64,000 nt of DNA from Winogradskyella litoriviva (GTDB lineage Bacteria; Bacteroidota; Bacteroidia; Flavobacteriales; Flavobacteriaceae): the NCBI RefSeq assembly GCF_013249065.1, contig NZ_JABRWQ010000005.1, positions 248,001-312,000 on the forward strand, written 5' to 3'. Under the pieces are notes generated by a model. The model did not search any database and was not told the DNA's origin. It saw only the letters and a program-made list of their open reading frames with translations. Both the position numbers and the translations under genes were made by a program. Shown here piece after piece: positions 34,254-42,965 of this stretch. Each line of letters opens with the position of its first letter. Position 1 is the first letter of the stretch.

Positions 34254-35558
34254 CTAATTTAATGCAGCTTTATAGCTTTCTAAGCAACGTTCCCTCGCCA
34301 TTTTATGTTCTACAATTGGTTTTGGATAGGTCAATTCTTGAAAATCTGGAACCCATTCTTTTATGTATTCTAAATTTTTATCAAATTTTTGAATCTGTGT
34401 TGTCGGATTAAAAATTCTGAAATAAGGCGAAGCATCTACACCAGAACCTGCAACCCATTGCCAATTGCCCACATTACTAGACATATCGTAATCGTGAAGT
34501 TTCTCAGCAAAATAAGCTTCTCCTAATCGCCAATCCATCAATAAATGTTTGCACAGAAAACTGCCAACCAACATTCTTACTCTATTGTGCATAAAACCTG
34601 TAGCATTGAGTTGTCGCATACCTGCATCTACTAACGGATAACCGGTTTTACCTTCGCACCATGCTTTAAATTCTTCTTCATTGTAACGCCATTCAATTCT
34701 GTCGTATTTGGGCTTAAAGGCTTTATCTTTTGTATGTGGGAAATGCCAAAGAATCTGCATAAAGAATTCACGCCAAATTAACTCTTGCCAAAATATTTCA
34801 TTGTCTTCAGCAATGGCTTTTTTAACCATTTTACGAATACTAACCGTTCCGAATCTTAAATGTGGACCTAAACGCGATGTTGCATCTTGAGCCGGAAAAT
34901 TACGAGTAGCTTCGTAGGTTTGAATCAATGTTGGTGTAACATCGTAAGCTGCTATTTCTTGACTCGATTTTTCAAAACCAATATCAGCTAATGATAAGTT
35001 TGGTAATCTACTGTGCTCAATAAGATTGTTTAGATAAGAGTTGGTATAGAAAATTTCTAAATCGAGAGTTCTAAATTTTTCTTTCCACTTTCGCATGTAA
35101 GGTGTGTAAACCATGTATGGTTTTCCGTCGTTTTTTACAATTTCACTTTTTTCAAAAATAACCTGGTCTTTATAAGTTTTGAATTCAATATCATGTTTTT
35201 CTAAAAGCGTTTTAATCGACGTATCACGTGTTGTAGCATAAGGCTCGTAATCGTGATTTGTAAACACTGTTTCAATATCATATTCTGAAATTAATTGTTT
35301 GTAGATAGCTTCGGGCTCTCCTTTGTATATGGCAATGCTACTGCTATGCTCATTTTGTAAAGTTTGCCTTAACTCTTGAAGTGTTTCAAAAATAAAAGTA
35401 ACACGTGCATCATTTTTGGGTAGTTTTTCTAAAATCGTTGTATCGAATATAAAAATAGGAAGTACAGGATGTTCCGATTTTAAAGCTTCATAAAAACCAA
35501 GATTATCGTCTAATCTTAAATCTCTTCTAAACCAGAAAATGTTTACTTTTTTAGTCAT
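34254..35558 (-). CDS. phr: Class I CPD photolyase
   Basis: 434 aa, complete. The N-terminal photolyase domain starts NIFWFRRDLRLDDN; the FAD-binding domain contains ELIWREFFMQIL, VDAGMRQLNATGFMHNRVRM, DWRLGEAYFAEKLHDYDMSSNVGNWQW and DASPYFRIFNP, the canonical set including the Asn facing FAD N5. Repairs cyclobutane pyrimidine dimers using blue light. First of the cluster's four flavoproteins, read in map order. Confidence 0.95.
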   Translation of the reverse strand: MTKKVNIFWFRRDLRLDDNLGFYEALKSEHPVLPIFIFDTTILEKLPKNDARVTFIFETLQELRQTLQNEHSSSIAIYKGEPEAIYKQLISEYDIETVFTNHDYEPYATTRDTSIKTLLEKHDIEFKTYKDQVIFEKSEIVKNDGKPYMVYTPYMRKWKEKFRTLDLEIFYTNSYLNNLIEHSRLPNLSLADIGFEKSSQEIAAYDVTPTLIQTYEATRNFPAQDATSRLGPHLRFGTVSIRKMVKKAIAEDNEIFWQELIWREFFMQILWHFPHTKDKAFKPKYDRIEWRYNEEEFKAWCEGKTGYPLVDAGMRQLNATGFMHNRVRMLVGSFLCKHLLMDWRLGEAYFAEKLHDYDMSSNVGNWQWVAGSGVDASPYFRIFNPTTQIQKFDKNLEYIKEWVPDFQELTYPKPIVEHKMARERCLESYKAALN

Positions 35559-35588
35559 GTGTTTTTTTAGTTAGTGGAAATTTGAATT

Positions 35589-35719
35589 GTTGAAATGTTG
35601 AAATGTTGAAAAGTTTAAAGTGTAAAGTAAAAGGTTTAGGTTATTATATTCTGCCTTTGAAACTTTGAAACTTTGAAACTTTGAATCTCTGAATCTCTGA
35701 ATCTTTGCGACTTTTCAAC
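35589..35719. repeat. Degenerate 8-bp tandem repeats between photolyase and SRPBCC genes
   Basis: Two arrays keep an 8-bp period. The first has three copies of GTTGAAA(T/A) at 35589-35612. The second runs at 35656-35719 as TTTGAAAC x3, TTTGAATC, TCTGAATC x2, TTTGCGAC, TTTTCAAC, ending at the SRPBCC stop codon. Non-coding and transcribed if the cluster is one unit. Confidence 0.8.
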
Positions 35720-36187
35720 TTACTGACCATATTTCCCAAATAATTCCTCCAACTTTGTCGTTCTGTAATTAAAGATTTCCTCCAATTTTGGTTTTACAAT
35801 TATTGGATGGATTAGTTGTCCTAGAATTCCCATTGGTACTTTATAATCTATAATATCTTCCATTTCTACACCACCTTCAATTTCTTTAATAAAATGCTTA
35901 TGATGCCAAAGTGCATATGGCCCAAATCGCTGTTCGTCTACGAAATATTCATTATCTTTTACATGTGTAATTTCCGTAACCCATTTGGTTTTAATGCCTA
36001 AAACAGGTGTAACAATATATTGAATTATTTGTCCCGGAAACATTGGTCTATCGGCACCAGAGAGAATATCAAAACTCATATAATCTGGTGTTATGGTTTT
36101 TAAATTAGCAGGACTAGATAAAAATGCCCAAGCTTCTTCTACTGATATTGGTAAATTTTGCTTTTTGTGTAATGTATATATTTTCAT
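35720..36187 (-). CDS. SRPBCC family protein
   Basis: 155 aa. Begins YTLHKKQNLPISVEEAWAFLSSPANLKTITPDYMSF, continues with GQIIQYIVTPVLGIKTKWVTEITHV and FVDEQRFGPYALWHHKH, and ends with a long helix. Cavity fold for lipid/polyketide-like ligands. Proteins of this type recur in photolyase clusters; ligand unknown. Confidence 0.87.
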   Translation of the reverse strand: MKIYTLHKKQNLPISVEEAWAFLSSPANLKTITPDYMSFDILSGADRPMFPGQIIQYIVTPVLGIKTKWVTEITHVKDNEYFVDEQRFGPYALWHHKHFIKEIEGGVEMEDIIDYKVPMGILGQLIHPIIVKPKLEEIFNYRTTKLEELFGKYGQ

Positions 36188-36234
36188 CTGTTGGTTTTAT
36201 GAAATCTTATTGATGTATTGGTTGATAGTTTCTA

Positions 36235-36699
36235 TTAATTATTAAATACGATATAGCCATTGAGCGATGTAGCAATACAAAGCCAAATGATATATGGTAA
36301 CAATAGATATTTAATGTGTCTTAGTTTATCGTCGCCAAACGTTATAAAGAAATAAGTAATGAGTATAGTAAGCAAAATGATATTAACGAAGCCTAAACTT
36401 GCAAATTGTTGGTTAAAAAACACATAATTCCAACTAATATTTAGAATTACAGCAATGCCGTAAAGTGTTTTAACAAAATTTGAATTACGAAATGTAAATA
36501 AATAACTGAGATATACGGAAAAACATATCATAATAAATGTCCAAGCAACTCCAAAAACCCAACCTGGTGGTGTCCATGGTGCTTTATTTAAATTGGTGTA
36601 CCATTCGTCAGTAACTGCGTTTCCCATAAACCAACTTCCCAGTGCTAAACCACCGAAATTGATAACAAGAAATAGAATAATGAGGTATATCTTTTTCAA
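36235..36699 (-). CDS. tspO: TspO/MBR family membrane protein
   Basis: 154 aa with five predicted helices and the Trp-rich signatures NKAPWTPPGWVFGVAWTFIM and LNISWNYVFF. TspO binds porphyrins and is linked to oxidative and light stress, which suits this cluster. Upstream gene is 1 nt away. Confidence 0.92.
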   Translation of the reverse strand: MKKIYLIILFLVINFGGLALGSWFMGNAVTDEWYTNLNKAPWTPPGWVFGVAWTFIMICFSVYLSYLFTFRNSNFVKTLYGIAVILNISWNYVFFNQQFASLGFVNIILLTILITYFFITFGDDKLRHIKYLLLPYIIWLCIATSLNGYIVFNN

Positions 36700-36700
36700 T

Positions 36701-36871
36701 TTACGCTTGTTTTAATTGTTCTATTTTGTCCATTATTAATTGTGCTTCGGCATATTTTTTATCACTTTCGCCTCTGTTAGTAGCTGAGAGTTTATGCCAA
36801 TCTGCCATCAATTTTTTATATTGCTTTTGAAGCTTTTCTAATTCTGTAGTTTTTTTAAAGAGTCCAAACAT
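36701..36871 (-). CDS. Lacal_2735-like small protein
   Basis: 56 aa: MFGLFKKTTELEKLQKQYKK... ending DKIEQLKQA. Short helical protein with an amphipathic N-terminus, matching the Lacal_2735 family of flavobacteria (function unknown). Lies between TspO and glutathione peroxidase genes with almost no spacing. Confidence 0.82.
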   Translation of the reverse strand: MFGLFKKTTELEKLQKQYKKLMADWHKLSATNRGESDKKYAEAQLIMDKIEQLKQA

Positions 36872-36877
36872 AATGTT

Positions 36878-37366
36878 CTATTTTAAGTGTTTTGTGATTC
36901 TTGTGCTCATAGGTTTAGTGATGGAAAAATAATAATCGAGAAAACCACCGTTCTCATCCACCAAGTATTTCTGAAAATTCCAACGCACATTAGAGTTTTG
37001 CTTTCCATTTAAAGATTTATTGGTAAGCCAAGCATAAAGCGGATGTTGCGCGCTTCCTTTAACATCAATCTTTTCTGTAATTATAAACGAAACACCATAG
37101 TTAATTTCGCAAAACTCTTGTATGGTATTTGCGTTACCAGGTTCTTGATTTCCAAATTGATTACAAGGCACACCAATAACCACTAAATTATTTTTATAAG
37201 TATCTTGAAGCTCTTGCAATGCTCTATATTGAGGTGTAAAACCACATTTTGAAGCCACATTAACAAAGAGTATCTTTTTACCTTTAAATTGTTGAAAATC
37301 TATAGGTTGACCTTGAAGAGTTTTAATCTTTATATCGTACACGGATTGCGTAGCAGTTGCTATCAT
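36878..37366 (-). CDS. Glutathione peroxidase-like protein
   Basis: 162 aa, thioredoxin fold. Catalytic motif VASKCGFTPQY with Cys in place of Sec; GVPCNQFGNQEPG; WNFQKYLVDENG. Reduces lipid or organic hydroperoxides, probably with thioredoxin as donor as in other Cys-type bacterial enzymes. Its presence among photolyases fits protection from photo-oxidation. Confidence 0.93.
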   Translation of the reverse strand: MIATATQSVYDIKIKTLQGQPIDFQQFKGKKILFVNVASKCGFTPQYRALQELQDTYKNNLVVIGVPCNQFGNQEPGNANTIQEFCEINYGVSFIITEKIDVKGSAQHPLYAWLTNKSLNGKQNSNVRWNFQKYLVDENGGFLDYYFSITKPMSTRITKHLK

Positions 37367-37397
37367 GATGTTTTAGTATTAAGTAATTATATGGTAT

Positions 37398-38084
37398 TTA
37401 CAATTTGAAACTTACGATGCCACAATCCATTTCAAATATTTGTCCTGACATAGAAGCCGCTTTTTCTGATAATAAAAAGCCTGCCATATCTGCAACTTCT
37501 TTAGGTTGAAGATATTTTTTTAAGGGATGACGTTCGTTCATATTCTCAATCATCCGTTCATTACGCAATAATTTTGAAGCCAACTCTGTATCTGTAACCG
37601 TTGGTGCAATAGCATTGATGCGTATGTTTGGTGCTAATTCTGCACCTAAAGATTTTGTTAAGCCTTCAATTGCAGATTTTGAAGCTGCTACACTAGCATG
37701 AAAAGGCATGCCTAACTTTGCGGCAACTGTACTAAAAAGTACAACTGATGGTTTATTACCATTTTTTAAAGCTGGTAAATACTTTTGAATAGCCTTTACA
37801 GCACCAATAACATTAATGTCAAAATCATTTTTAAAATCATCTACACTAAGTCTGTTTATTGGTTTAAGATTAATACTTCCAGGACAATACACTAACCCGT
37901 CGGCTTCGTCTAAGTCTGGTAATTCATCAGTTAAAATATCACAATTGTAATGTTTTAAATTAGGATGTGAATCTTCTGGCGATGTACGACTGATATTTAC
38001 AATCTCATCATAAGAAGAAAGCAAAGATGAGATAATTGCATTACCAATACCTTTGCTTCCTCCAATAATAATTAATCTTTTCAT
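37398..38084 (-). CDS. SDR-family protein lacking the catalytic Tyr
   Basis: 228 aa. NAD(P)-binding GGSKGIGNAI (about 6-15), catalytic Ser in LFSTVAAK, but the expected YxxxK reads SVAASK: Val occupies the Tyr position while Lys is kept. The C-terminal IRINAIAPTVTDTELA is classical. Likely an atypical SDR with altered or no dehydrogenase chemistry. Start codon 8 nt after the stop of the 76-aa protein gene. Confidence 0.88.
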   Translation of the reverse strand: MKRLIIIGGSKGIGNAIISSLLSSYDEIVNISRTSPEDSHPNLKHYNCDILTDELPDLDEADGLVYCPGSINLKPINRLSVDDFKNDFDINVIGAVKAIQKYLPALKNGNKPSVVLFSTVAAKLGMPFHASVAASKSAIEGLTKSLGAELAPNIRINAIAPTVTDTELASKLLRNERMIENMNERHPLKKYLQPKEVADMAGFLLSEKAASMSGQIFEMDCGIVSFKL

Positions 38085-38092
38085 TGCTAAAC

Positions 38093-38323
38093 TTAAGATG
38101 TTGCTGTTAATGGTCTACCTTTTAAGCGCTTTTCAATCTTTTGCTTAATCACTGTAAGACGCTTCATTAAGTCCATTAATTTGGTATCTTTCTCTTTCTT
38201 ATATAATTCGTTGACTTCTAATATTAAATCTTTAGCCTCTCTTGCTGCTAAAATTCTGTCACTTGTTGTTTTAAATGAAAACTTTCTGTTTTCAAATTCT
38301 AAAGCTTTTTCTACTGTACTCAT
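38093..38323 (-). CDS. Conserved helical protein in the photolyase cluster
   Basis: 76 aa, helical, basic C-terminus (KQKIEKRLKGRPLTATS). No domain known. Tightly flanked by folE (3 nt) and the SDR gene (8 nt), so very likely co-transcribed. Function unknown. Confidence 0.75.
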   Translation of the reverse strand: MSTVEKALEFENRKFSFKTTSDRILAAREAKDLILEVNELYKKEKDTKLMDLMKRLTVIKQKIEKRLKGRPLTATS

Positions 38324-38326
38324 AGC

Positions 38327-39016
38327 TTACTTGTTTAAATAGTTTTGTAATTCTAAAATTTTTGAAGCGTTATTAAATTCGCCTCCATAAAATGTTGTTA
38401 TCGTTGTAGAAGTATCGTCTTGTACACCTCTAGAGGATACACACAAATGCTTGGCATCTATGATTACTGCCACGTCTTCAGTTTCTAGAACTGATTTTAA
38501 TTCATTAGCAATTTGGTTTGTTAATCGCTCTTGAACTTGAGGACGTTTAGCATAGTATTGAACAATTCTGTTTAATTTAGAAAGTCCAATAACTTTTCCA
38601 GATGATTTGTATGCAATATGTGCTTTTCCTATAATAGGTACAAAATGATGCTCACAATTAGAGTAGAAGGTAATATTTTTTTCTACTAACATCTGATTAT
38701 ATTGATATTTATTTTCAAAAAGAGCCATTTTAGGTTTGTTTTTAGGGTCTAAACCAGAAAATATCTCTTCAATATACATTTTTGCAACACGGTCTGGTGT
38801 GCCTTGAAGTGAATCGTCTGTTAAATCTAAACCCATAACATCCATTATTTCTGAAAATAAAATAGATATGCGTTTTTTCTTTTCTTCGTTAGACATATCA
38901 AAAGCATTGGCTTTCATTGGTGTGTCTAAACTTGTAAATAAATGGTCGTCGCCTATAGCTTCATTTGTAAAACCATTAAGCTGTCCATTGTCTTTGGAAG
39001 TCGTTTCTGTATTCAT
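38327..39016 (-). CDS. folE: GTP cyclohydrolase I
   Basis: 229 aa. Makes dihydroneopterin triphosphate from GTP. Zinc and active-site motifs NCEHHFVP and HLCVSSRGV are intact; also GLSKLNRIVQYYAKRPQVQERLT. The N-terminal ~45 residues are variable. Located between photolyase-related genes, so it may boost pterin supply for the folate antenna cofactor of photolyases (inference). Confidence 0.96.
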   Translation of the reverse strand: MNTETTSKDNGQLNGFTNEAIGDDHLFTSLDTPMKANAFDMSNEEKKKRISILFSEIMDVMGLDLTDDSLQGTPDRVAKMYIEEIFSGLDPKNKPKMALFENKYQYNQMLVEKNITFYSNCEHHFVPIIGKAHIAYKSSGKVIGLSKLNRIVQYYAKRPQVQERLTNQIANELKSVLETEDVAVIIDAKHLCVSSRGVQDDTSTTITTFYGGEFNNASKILELQNYLNK

Positions 39017-39071
39017 AGAATCTTTTTAATGTGCTGTCTTTAAGTACTCCAAACTTAAATCAAAGCACGTG

Positions 39072-39344
39072 TTAACGTTTTGAAATAGAGTTATTTGATA
39101 TTGTTCTTTGCCTCGAGCATTTAAATCTGCCTTTGTCAAACGTTCTTTTTTTACTGTGTTTAGTAGCTCTGCCTTGCACTCGCGCTCTCCATAATCTGAA
39201 GCTACTTGGTTTTAATTCGCGTCTCATCAAATTAATAACCTCTTGTTCTTTTAAATTGAATTGAAACGTAATAGCATCAAAAGGTGTTCTGTCTTCCCAT
39301 GCCATTTCAATAATTCGGTCAATGTCTTTTAGTTCTGAATTCAT
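39072..39344 (-). CDS. TIGR03643/DUF2805 family protein
   Basis: 90 aa. The N-terminal signature DIDRIIEMAWEDRTPFDAI, then EQEVINLMRRELKPSSFRLWR define the family. It has a helix-turn-helix-like layout and a basic tail (KKRTFDKGRFKCSRQRT). Often found next to cryptochrome genes; DNA or RNA binding is possible. It overlaps the start of the next gene by four bases (ATGA). Confidence 0.85.
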   Translation of the reverse strand: MNSELKDIDRIIEMAWEDRTPFDAITFQFNLKEQEVINLMRRELKPSSFRLWRARVQGRATKHSKKRTFDKGRFKCSRQRTISNNSISKR

Positions 39345-39772
39345 AGTCCATGAGGCATTGCATGTTGTAAATCGTACTTTACTTTTTCATCCATTAATTT
39401 GTCAAAAAACTTCTTATTTTCTTTAAAAGTTTTATTGGCCCTAAAGTGCACAAATTTTCCTTGTGCATGTATGCTAGACCCATTGATTTTATATATAACG
39501 AGATGGTAATAAGGTATTATCCACGTAAAATTCTTTAAGCCTTTATTAATTCTAATTAAAATACCTTTTGGTCTCAATTCAATATTTCCATAATTAATAT
39601 CAGATACCAAATTCATCATCGATTGCATATTTGGACTCACTTCGTCAATTATCATGCGTTTAGAACCTATACCATTCATTTTCAATTTCTGTACCAAACT
39701 AAACGGACTGCCAACTAAATCGGCAATGATTTGCTTGTGTTCAGGATTGTTGTGTGTGGTAATTAATATCAT
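39341..39772 (-). CDS. Conserved protein of unknown function
   Basis: 143 aa. Starts MILITTHNNPEHK and ends DLQHAMPHGL; no membrane helix, no known motif, mixed alpha/beta. It is the first gene of an operon that continues into DUF2805, folE and onwards. The -7 element TATATTTG lies only 7 nt before the ATG, which would make an almost leaderless mRNA. Confidence 0.72.
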   Translation of the reverse strand: MILITTHNNPEHKQIIADLVGSPFSLVQKLKMNGIGSKRMIIDEVSPNMQSMMNLVSDINYGNIELRPKGILIRINKGLKNFTWIIPYYHLVIYKINGSSIHAQGKFVHFRANKTFKENKKFFDKLMDEKVKYDLQHAMPHGL

Positions 39773-39779
39773 ATATCAT

Positions 39780-39822
39780 CAAATATATAAAATGTTTAAT
39801 CATTTGAGTTAAAGTTTAAACA
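39780..39822 (-). promoter_or_regulatory. Second TetR-type operator with -7 element (internal operon)
   Basis: A 30-bp element (39793-39822) with ends TGTTTAA and TTAAACA on the minus strand, matching in length and ends the dyad before the TetR gene. Exactly 5 nt further on the minus strand is TATATTTG (39780-39787), a perfect -7 fit. The centre is not symmetric, so affinity may be lower. Confidence 0.6.
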
Positions 39823-39874
39823 AAAATTAACAGATAATTATGACTATGGAATTTATTGTGTAATGGAATAAAAA

Positions 39875-41365
39875 TCAATCACTTTTCAACATACGTTTTC
39901 TATCTTGTAAAGTATGTCGTTTTAAGATTCTATAACTTTCACGCAACACTTCTGGGTCTTTCTTCATATTCCATAAAATTTCACTTGCGCGTTTTCGGTT
40001 TTCCTTTACATCTACTATAGGTATTGGGTAATCTTCGCCTAGTTTAAAATTGTAAAAGGTTTGCTCCATTTCAGTCATTAAATAAGGCTCATGGATAAAA
40101 GGTGTATCTAAGTGCGCCAATTCCGGAACCCATTTTTTAATAAAAACAGCATCAGGATCGTGCTTTAAACCATTAAGCGTAGGATTGTAAATTCTAAGAT
40201 TATTGATGCCAGTTTCGCCTGCTTGCATCTGTAACTGTGGAAAATGGATGCCAGGTTCGAAATCTAAAAATTGTTGTGATAAATGCGTGGTTGCAGACTG
40301 CCAAGGTTGCCATAATATATGTGTAAAAAAAGATGCCAACATGGCACGCATTCTAAAATTTACGTATCCTGTTTCAAGTAAACAACGCATACTCGCATCT
40401 ACTAACGGAAATCCGGTTTGGCCTTCTTTCCATGCTTTTTGATAACTTTCCGATAGAGTTTTCTTTAATTTATGATAGCCTTTATTAACACTTGCGTTTT
40501 CCATGGTGTGTTCCATTTCAAACTTTTGAATGAAATGGGCTTGCCATCGTAACCTTGAAATAAATGCACCAATATGACGTTTATTTTCAGCTGTAGATTT
40601 TAATTGTTGTGCTTTCTGAAACACTTGCCTAATGGACAAATTTCCCCAAGCTATATATGGCGAGATTCTACTACAACTGGTTCTTGAAGCTTCGGGTTTT
40701 GAAATATTAGCCATGTAATCTTCATGTCTATTTTTAAAAAATGAATTGGCATATTTCCAACCCATGGTTGTTCCACCTCTTTGAAACTTGGTGTCTTCTG
40801 GTGTTGATAAATCTGTTTCGGATAAGACGTCTTTTAAAGTTTCAATTTCTGAATGATTTAAAAACTGATTGTTGGTAGGTTGAAAAACTTCCAAAGCACT
40901 ATTCATGTAAGTTTCCCAATTTTCAAACCAATTGTCTCTGTTTACCAAACCACGTTCAACACCATTGTTTTTAGATTCTTCCCAGTTAATAAAATTGTTT
41001 CGGCAATAGCGTGTAAATTCTTTATCTCTATTGTAAGTGACTAGCAATCCGGTTTCCACATGCGAAAAAATAGAATCAATTTTGTAGAATGCTTGTAGTT
41101 GATTAAAGGCACTCGTGATATCGCTAGTTATTGTTAGTACCTTTGTATGATGTGCTTCAAGATTTTCATTTAAATCTCCTAACGATTCTTTTATAAAATT
41201 GAAATGACGCTCGCTGTAATGTGCATCATTCAGCAATAAATGTTCAAAAACATATAAAATAAGAACACGTTTGCCCGATTTTAAAGCGTTCGAAATGGCT
41301 TCATTATCCTGAAGTCTTAAATCGCGCTTCAACCAAACGACATTAATATGTTCTTTTGTTTTCAT
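39875..41365 (-). CDS. Atypical photolyase/cryptochrome (FAD-binding)
   Basis: 496 aa. N-terminal photolyase domain (VVWLKRDLRLQDNEAI) and FAD domain with FISRLRWQAHFIQKFE and VDASMRCLLETGYVNFRMRAM. The usual region D-x-x-S-N-x-G-N-W-Q-W is replaced by LDFEPGIHFPQLQMQAG and TGINNLRIYNP, so the residue next to FAD N5 must differ. This matches a bacterial clade of uncertain activity. Not assignable to repair or signalling from sequence. Confidence 0.9.
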   Translation of the reverse strand: MKTKEHINVVWLKRDLRLQDNEAISNALKSGKRVLILYVFEHLLLNDAHYSERHFNFIKESLGDLNENLEAHHTKVLTITSDITSAFNQLQAFYKIDSIFSHVETGLLVTYNRDKEFTRYCRNNFINWEESKNNGVERGLVNRDNWFENWETYMNSALEVFQPTNNQFLNHSEIETLKDVLSETDLSTPEDTKFQRGGTTMGWKYANSFFKNRHEDYMANISKPEASRTSCSRISPYIAWGNLSIRQVFQKAQQLKSTAENKRHIGAFISRLRWQAHFIQKFEMEHTMENASVNKGYHKLKKTLSESYQKAWKEGQTGFPLVDASMRCLLETGYVNFRMRAMLASFFTHILWQPWQSATTHLSQQFLDFEPGIHFPQLQMQAGETGINNLRIYNPTLNGLKHDPDAVFIKKWVPELAHLDTPFIHEPYLMTEMEQTFYNFKLGEDYPIPIVDVKENRKRASEILWNMKKDPEVLRESYRILKRHTLQDRKRMLKSD

Positions 41366-41366
41366 C

Positions 41367-42836
41367 TTAAAGTTGTTCTAAAAATTGTTCTGCGTTGTTA
41401 AAATGATTTTCTAAAGTTTCTTTTTTCATTTTGTCTAAATTGCCCAAAAGCATGCCTAATCTTGGATTGCCAGCAAAGAAATCGCGATGCTTATCCATAA
41501 ACGTCCAGAATAAACCATCCCAAGTGTCTTGCCAATCGCCTTTAGCATAGTTGCTCATTTTCATAATGTAATTGCTGCTACTGATGTAGGGTTTTGTAGA
41601 CATTAAACCACCATCGGCAAACAAACTCATGCCATACACATTGGGTACCATCACCCAATCGTACGCATCTATAAACAATTCCATAAACCATTGGTAAACC
41701 TCGTCTGGATGAAATTCGCAAAGCACCATAAAATTACCGAGTAGCATTAAACGTTCAATATGATGGGCGTAACCTGTTTTTAATACTTTTTTAATAACAT
41801 CATCAATAGGTTGAATTCCTGTGGTGCCTTCATAGAATGAGGCTGGTATTTTCTTGTTGAAGTTCCAAAAGTTTTTTGTGCGTTCTTCTGTGCCTTTTAC
41901 TTCGTACACACCTCTTATAAATTCGCGCCAACCTAATATTTGACGCACAAAACCTTCTAATGAATTTAAGGGAACGTCATTAGATTTGGCATCATCAATG
42001 GCCTTTTCTATGACATCCATAGGATTTAGCAGCCCAACATTGATAAGAGGCGAGAGGATGCTATGATTTAAAAAGTGTGCTTCCTTAACAATGGCATCTT
42101 CATAGGGTCCAAATTCGTGAAAACGTTGTTCAAAAAACTGGTTCAACCATTCTTCTGAAGATTTGAAATCTATAGGATAAACAACAAAATCATTCAGTTC
42201 ACCATAATGCGCGCTAAAATTAGCGTTGACATATGCTTCAGCTTCTTTGTGATAATCTGTTTTATCAGGAAAATGAATAGGTGGTGGTGTTTTGTCTTTG
42301 GGATATTTCTTACGGTTATCAGAGTCATAGGTAAGTTTGCCACCTTCTGGTTCTTTATTAACCATTAAAATATCACGTTCTTTACGTTGCTGCTTGTAAA
42401 AAGAGGTTTGAAAGAATTTCTTTTTAGTTGGTTTAAAAAAGGAACTTAATTCTTCTTTGGTATTAATGAATAGTGGATTTTCATACCATTCAATTTCTAT
42501 GGATTTTGAAACTGAATTAATATGTTTTTGAAGCCAATTATCTGTTGGGTCAATGACGTGAAGTTTTTCCATACCATCTTCAATTAGATTTGGTATCAGC
42601 TGTCTAACATCAGCTAGTTTTGTGGTGGCTTCAATATAATTTACGGTTTTATCTTGAGATTCAAGATAATTCCCATAAGCTTTCATCGATGCTCTGTGAA
42701 AGGCAATTTTTTGTTTGTGGAATTTGTATTGATTAAAGAATAAGAATTCTTCAACTAAATAAATATCAGCATCTACTTTAAGAATTGGTGTATTCTTAAA
42801 TAATTGATGTGGAAATATGAGTATGGCTGCTTTCAA
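41367..42836 (-). CDS. FeS-BCP-type (6-4) photolyase homologue without the FeS cysteines
   Basis: 489 aa. The N-terminal LIFPHQLFKNTPIL and C-terminal AHHIERLMLLGNF, PNVYGMSLFADGGLMSTKPYI identify the bacterial (6-4)/FeS-BCP family (Agrobacterium PhrB type). That family holds a 4Fe-4S cluster with four Cys. This protein has a single Cys in the whole chain (Cys373), and the region that should carry CxxC reads SNYAKGDWQDTW. The starts and stops of the flanking gene are 1 nt apart. Confidence 0.88.
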   Translation of the reverse strand: MKAAILIFPHQLFKNTPILKVDADIYLVEEFLFFNQYKFHKQKIAFHRASMKAYGNYLESQDKTVNYIEATTKLADVRQLIPNLIEDGMEKLHVIDPTDNWLQKHINSVSKSIEIEWYENPLFINTKEELSSFFKPTKKKFFQTSFYKQQRKERDILMVNKEPEGGKLTYDSDNRKKYPKDKTPPPIHFPDKTDYHKEAEAYVNANFSAHYGELNDFVVYPIDFKSSEEWLNQFFEQRFHEFGPYEDAIVKEAHFLNHSILSPLINVGLLNPMDVIEKAIDDAKSNDVPLNSLEGFVRQILGWREFIRGVYEVKGTEERTKNFWNFNKKIPASFYEGTTGIQPIDDVIKKVLKTGYAHHIERLMLLGNFMVLCEFHPDEVYQWFMELFIDAYDWVMVPNVYGMSLFADGGLMSTKPYISSSNYIMKMSNYAKGDWQDTWDGLFWTFMDKHRDFFAGNPRLGMLLGNLDKMKKETLENHFNNAEQFLEQL

Positions 42837-42965
42837 TTTTTTCTTTTTAGTTTTTAATCCTGCTACGATTTAAGCGCATTTTAGTTATTTATGGTTGGTT
42901 TTGAATATATTGCATCTCGATACTATTTTTCATTCTTCAAAATCACTCGATGTGACGTTTTGTTT

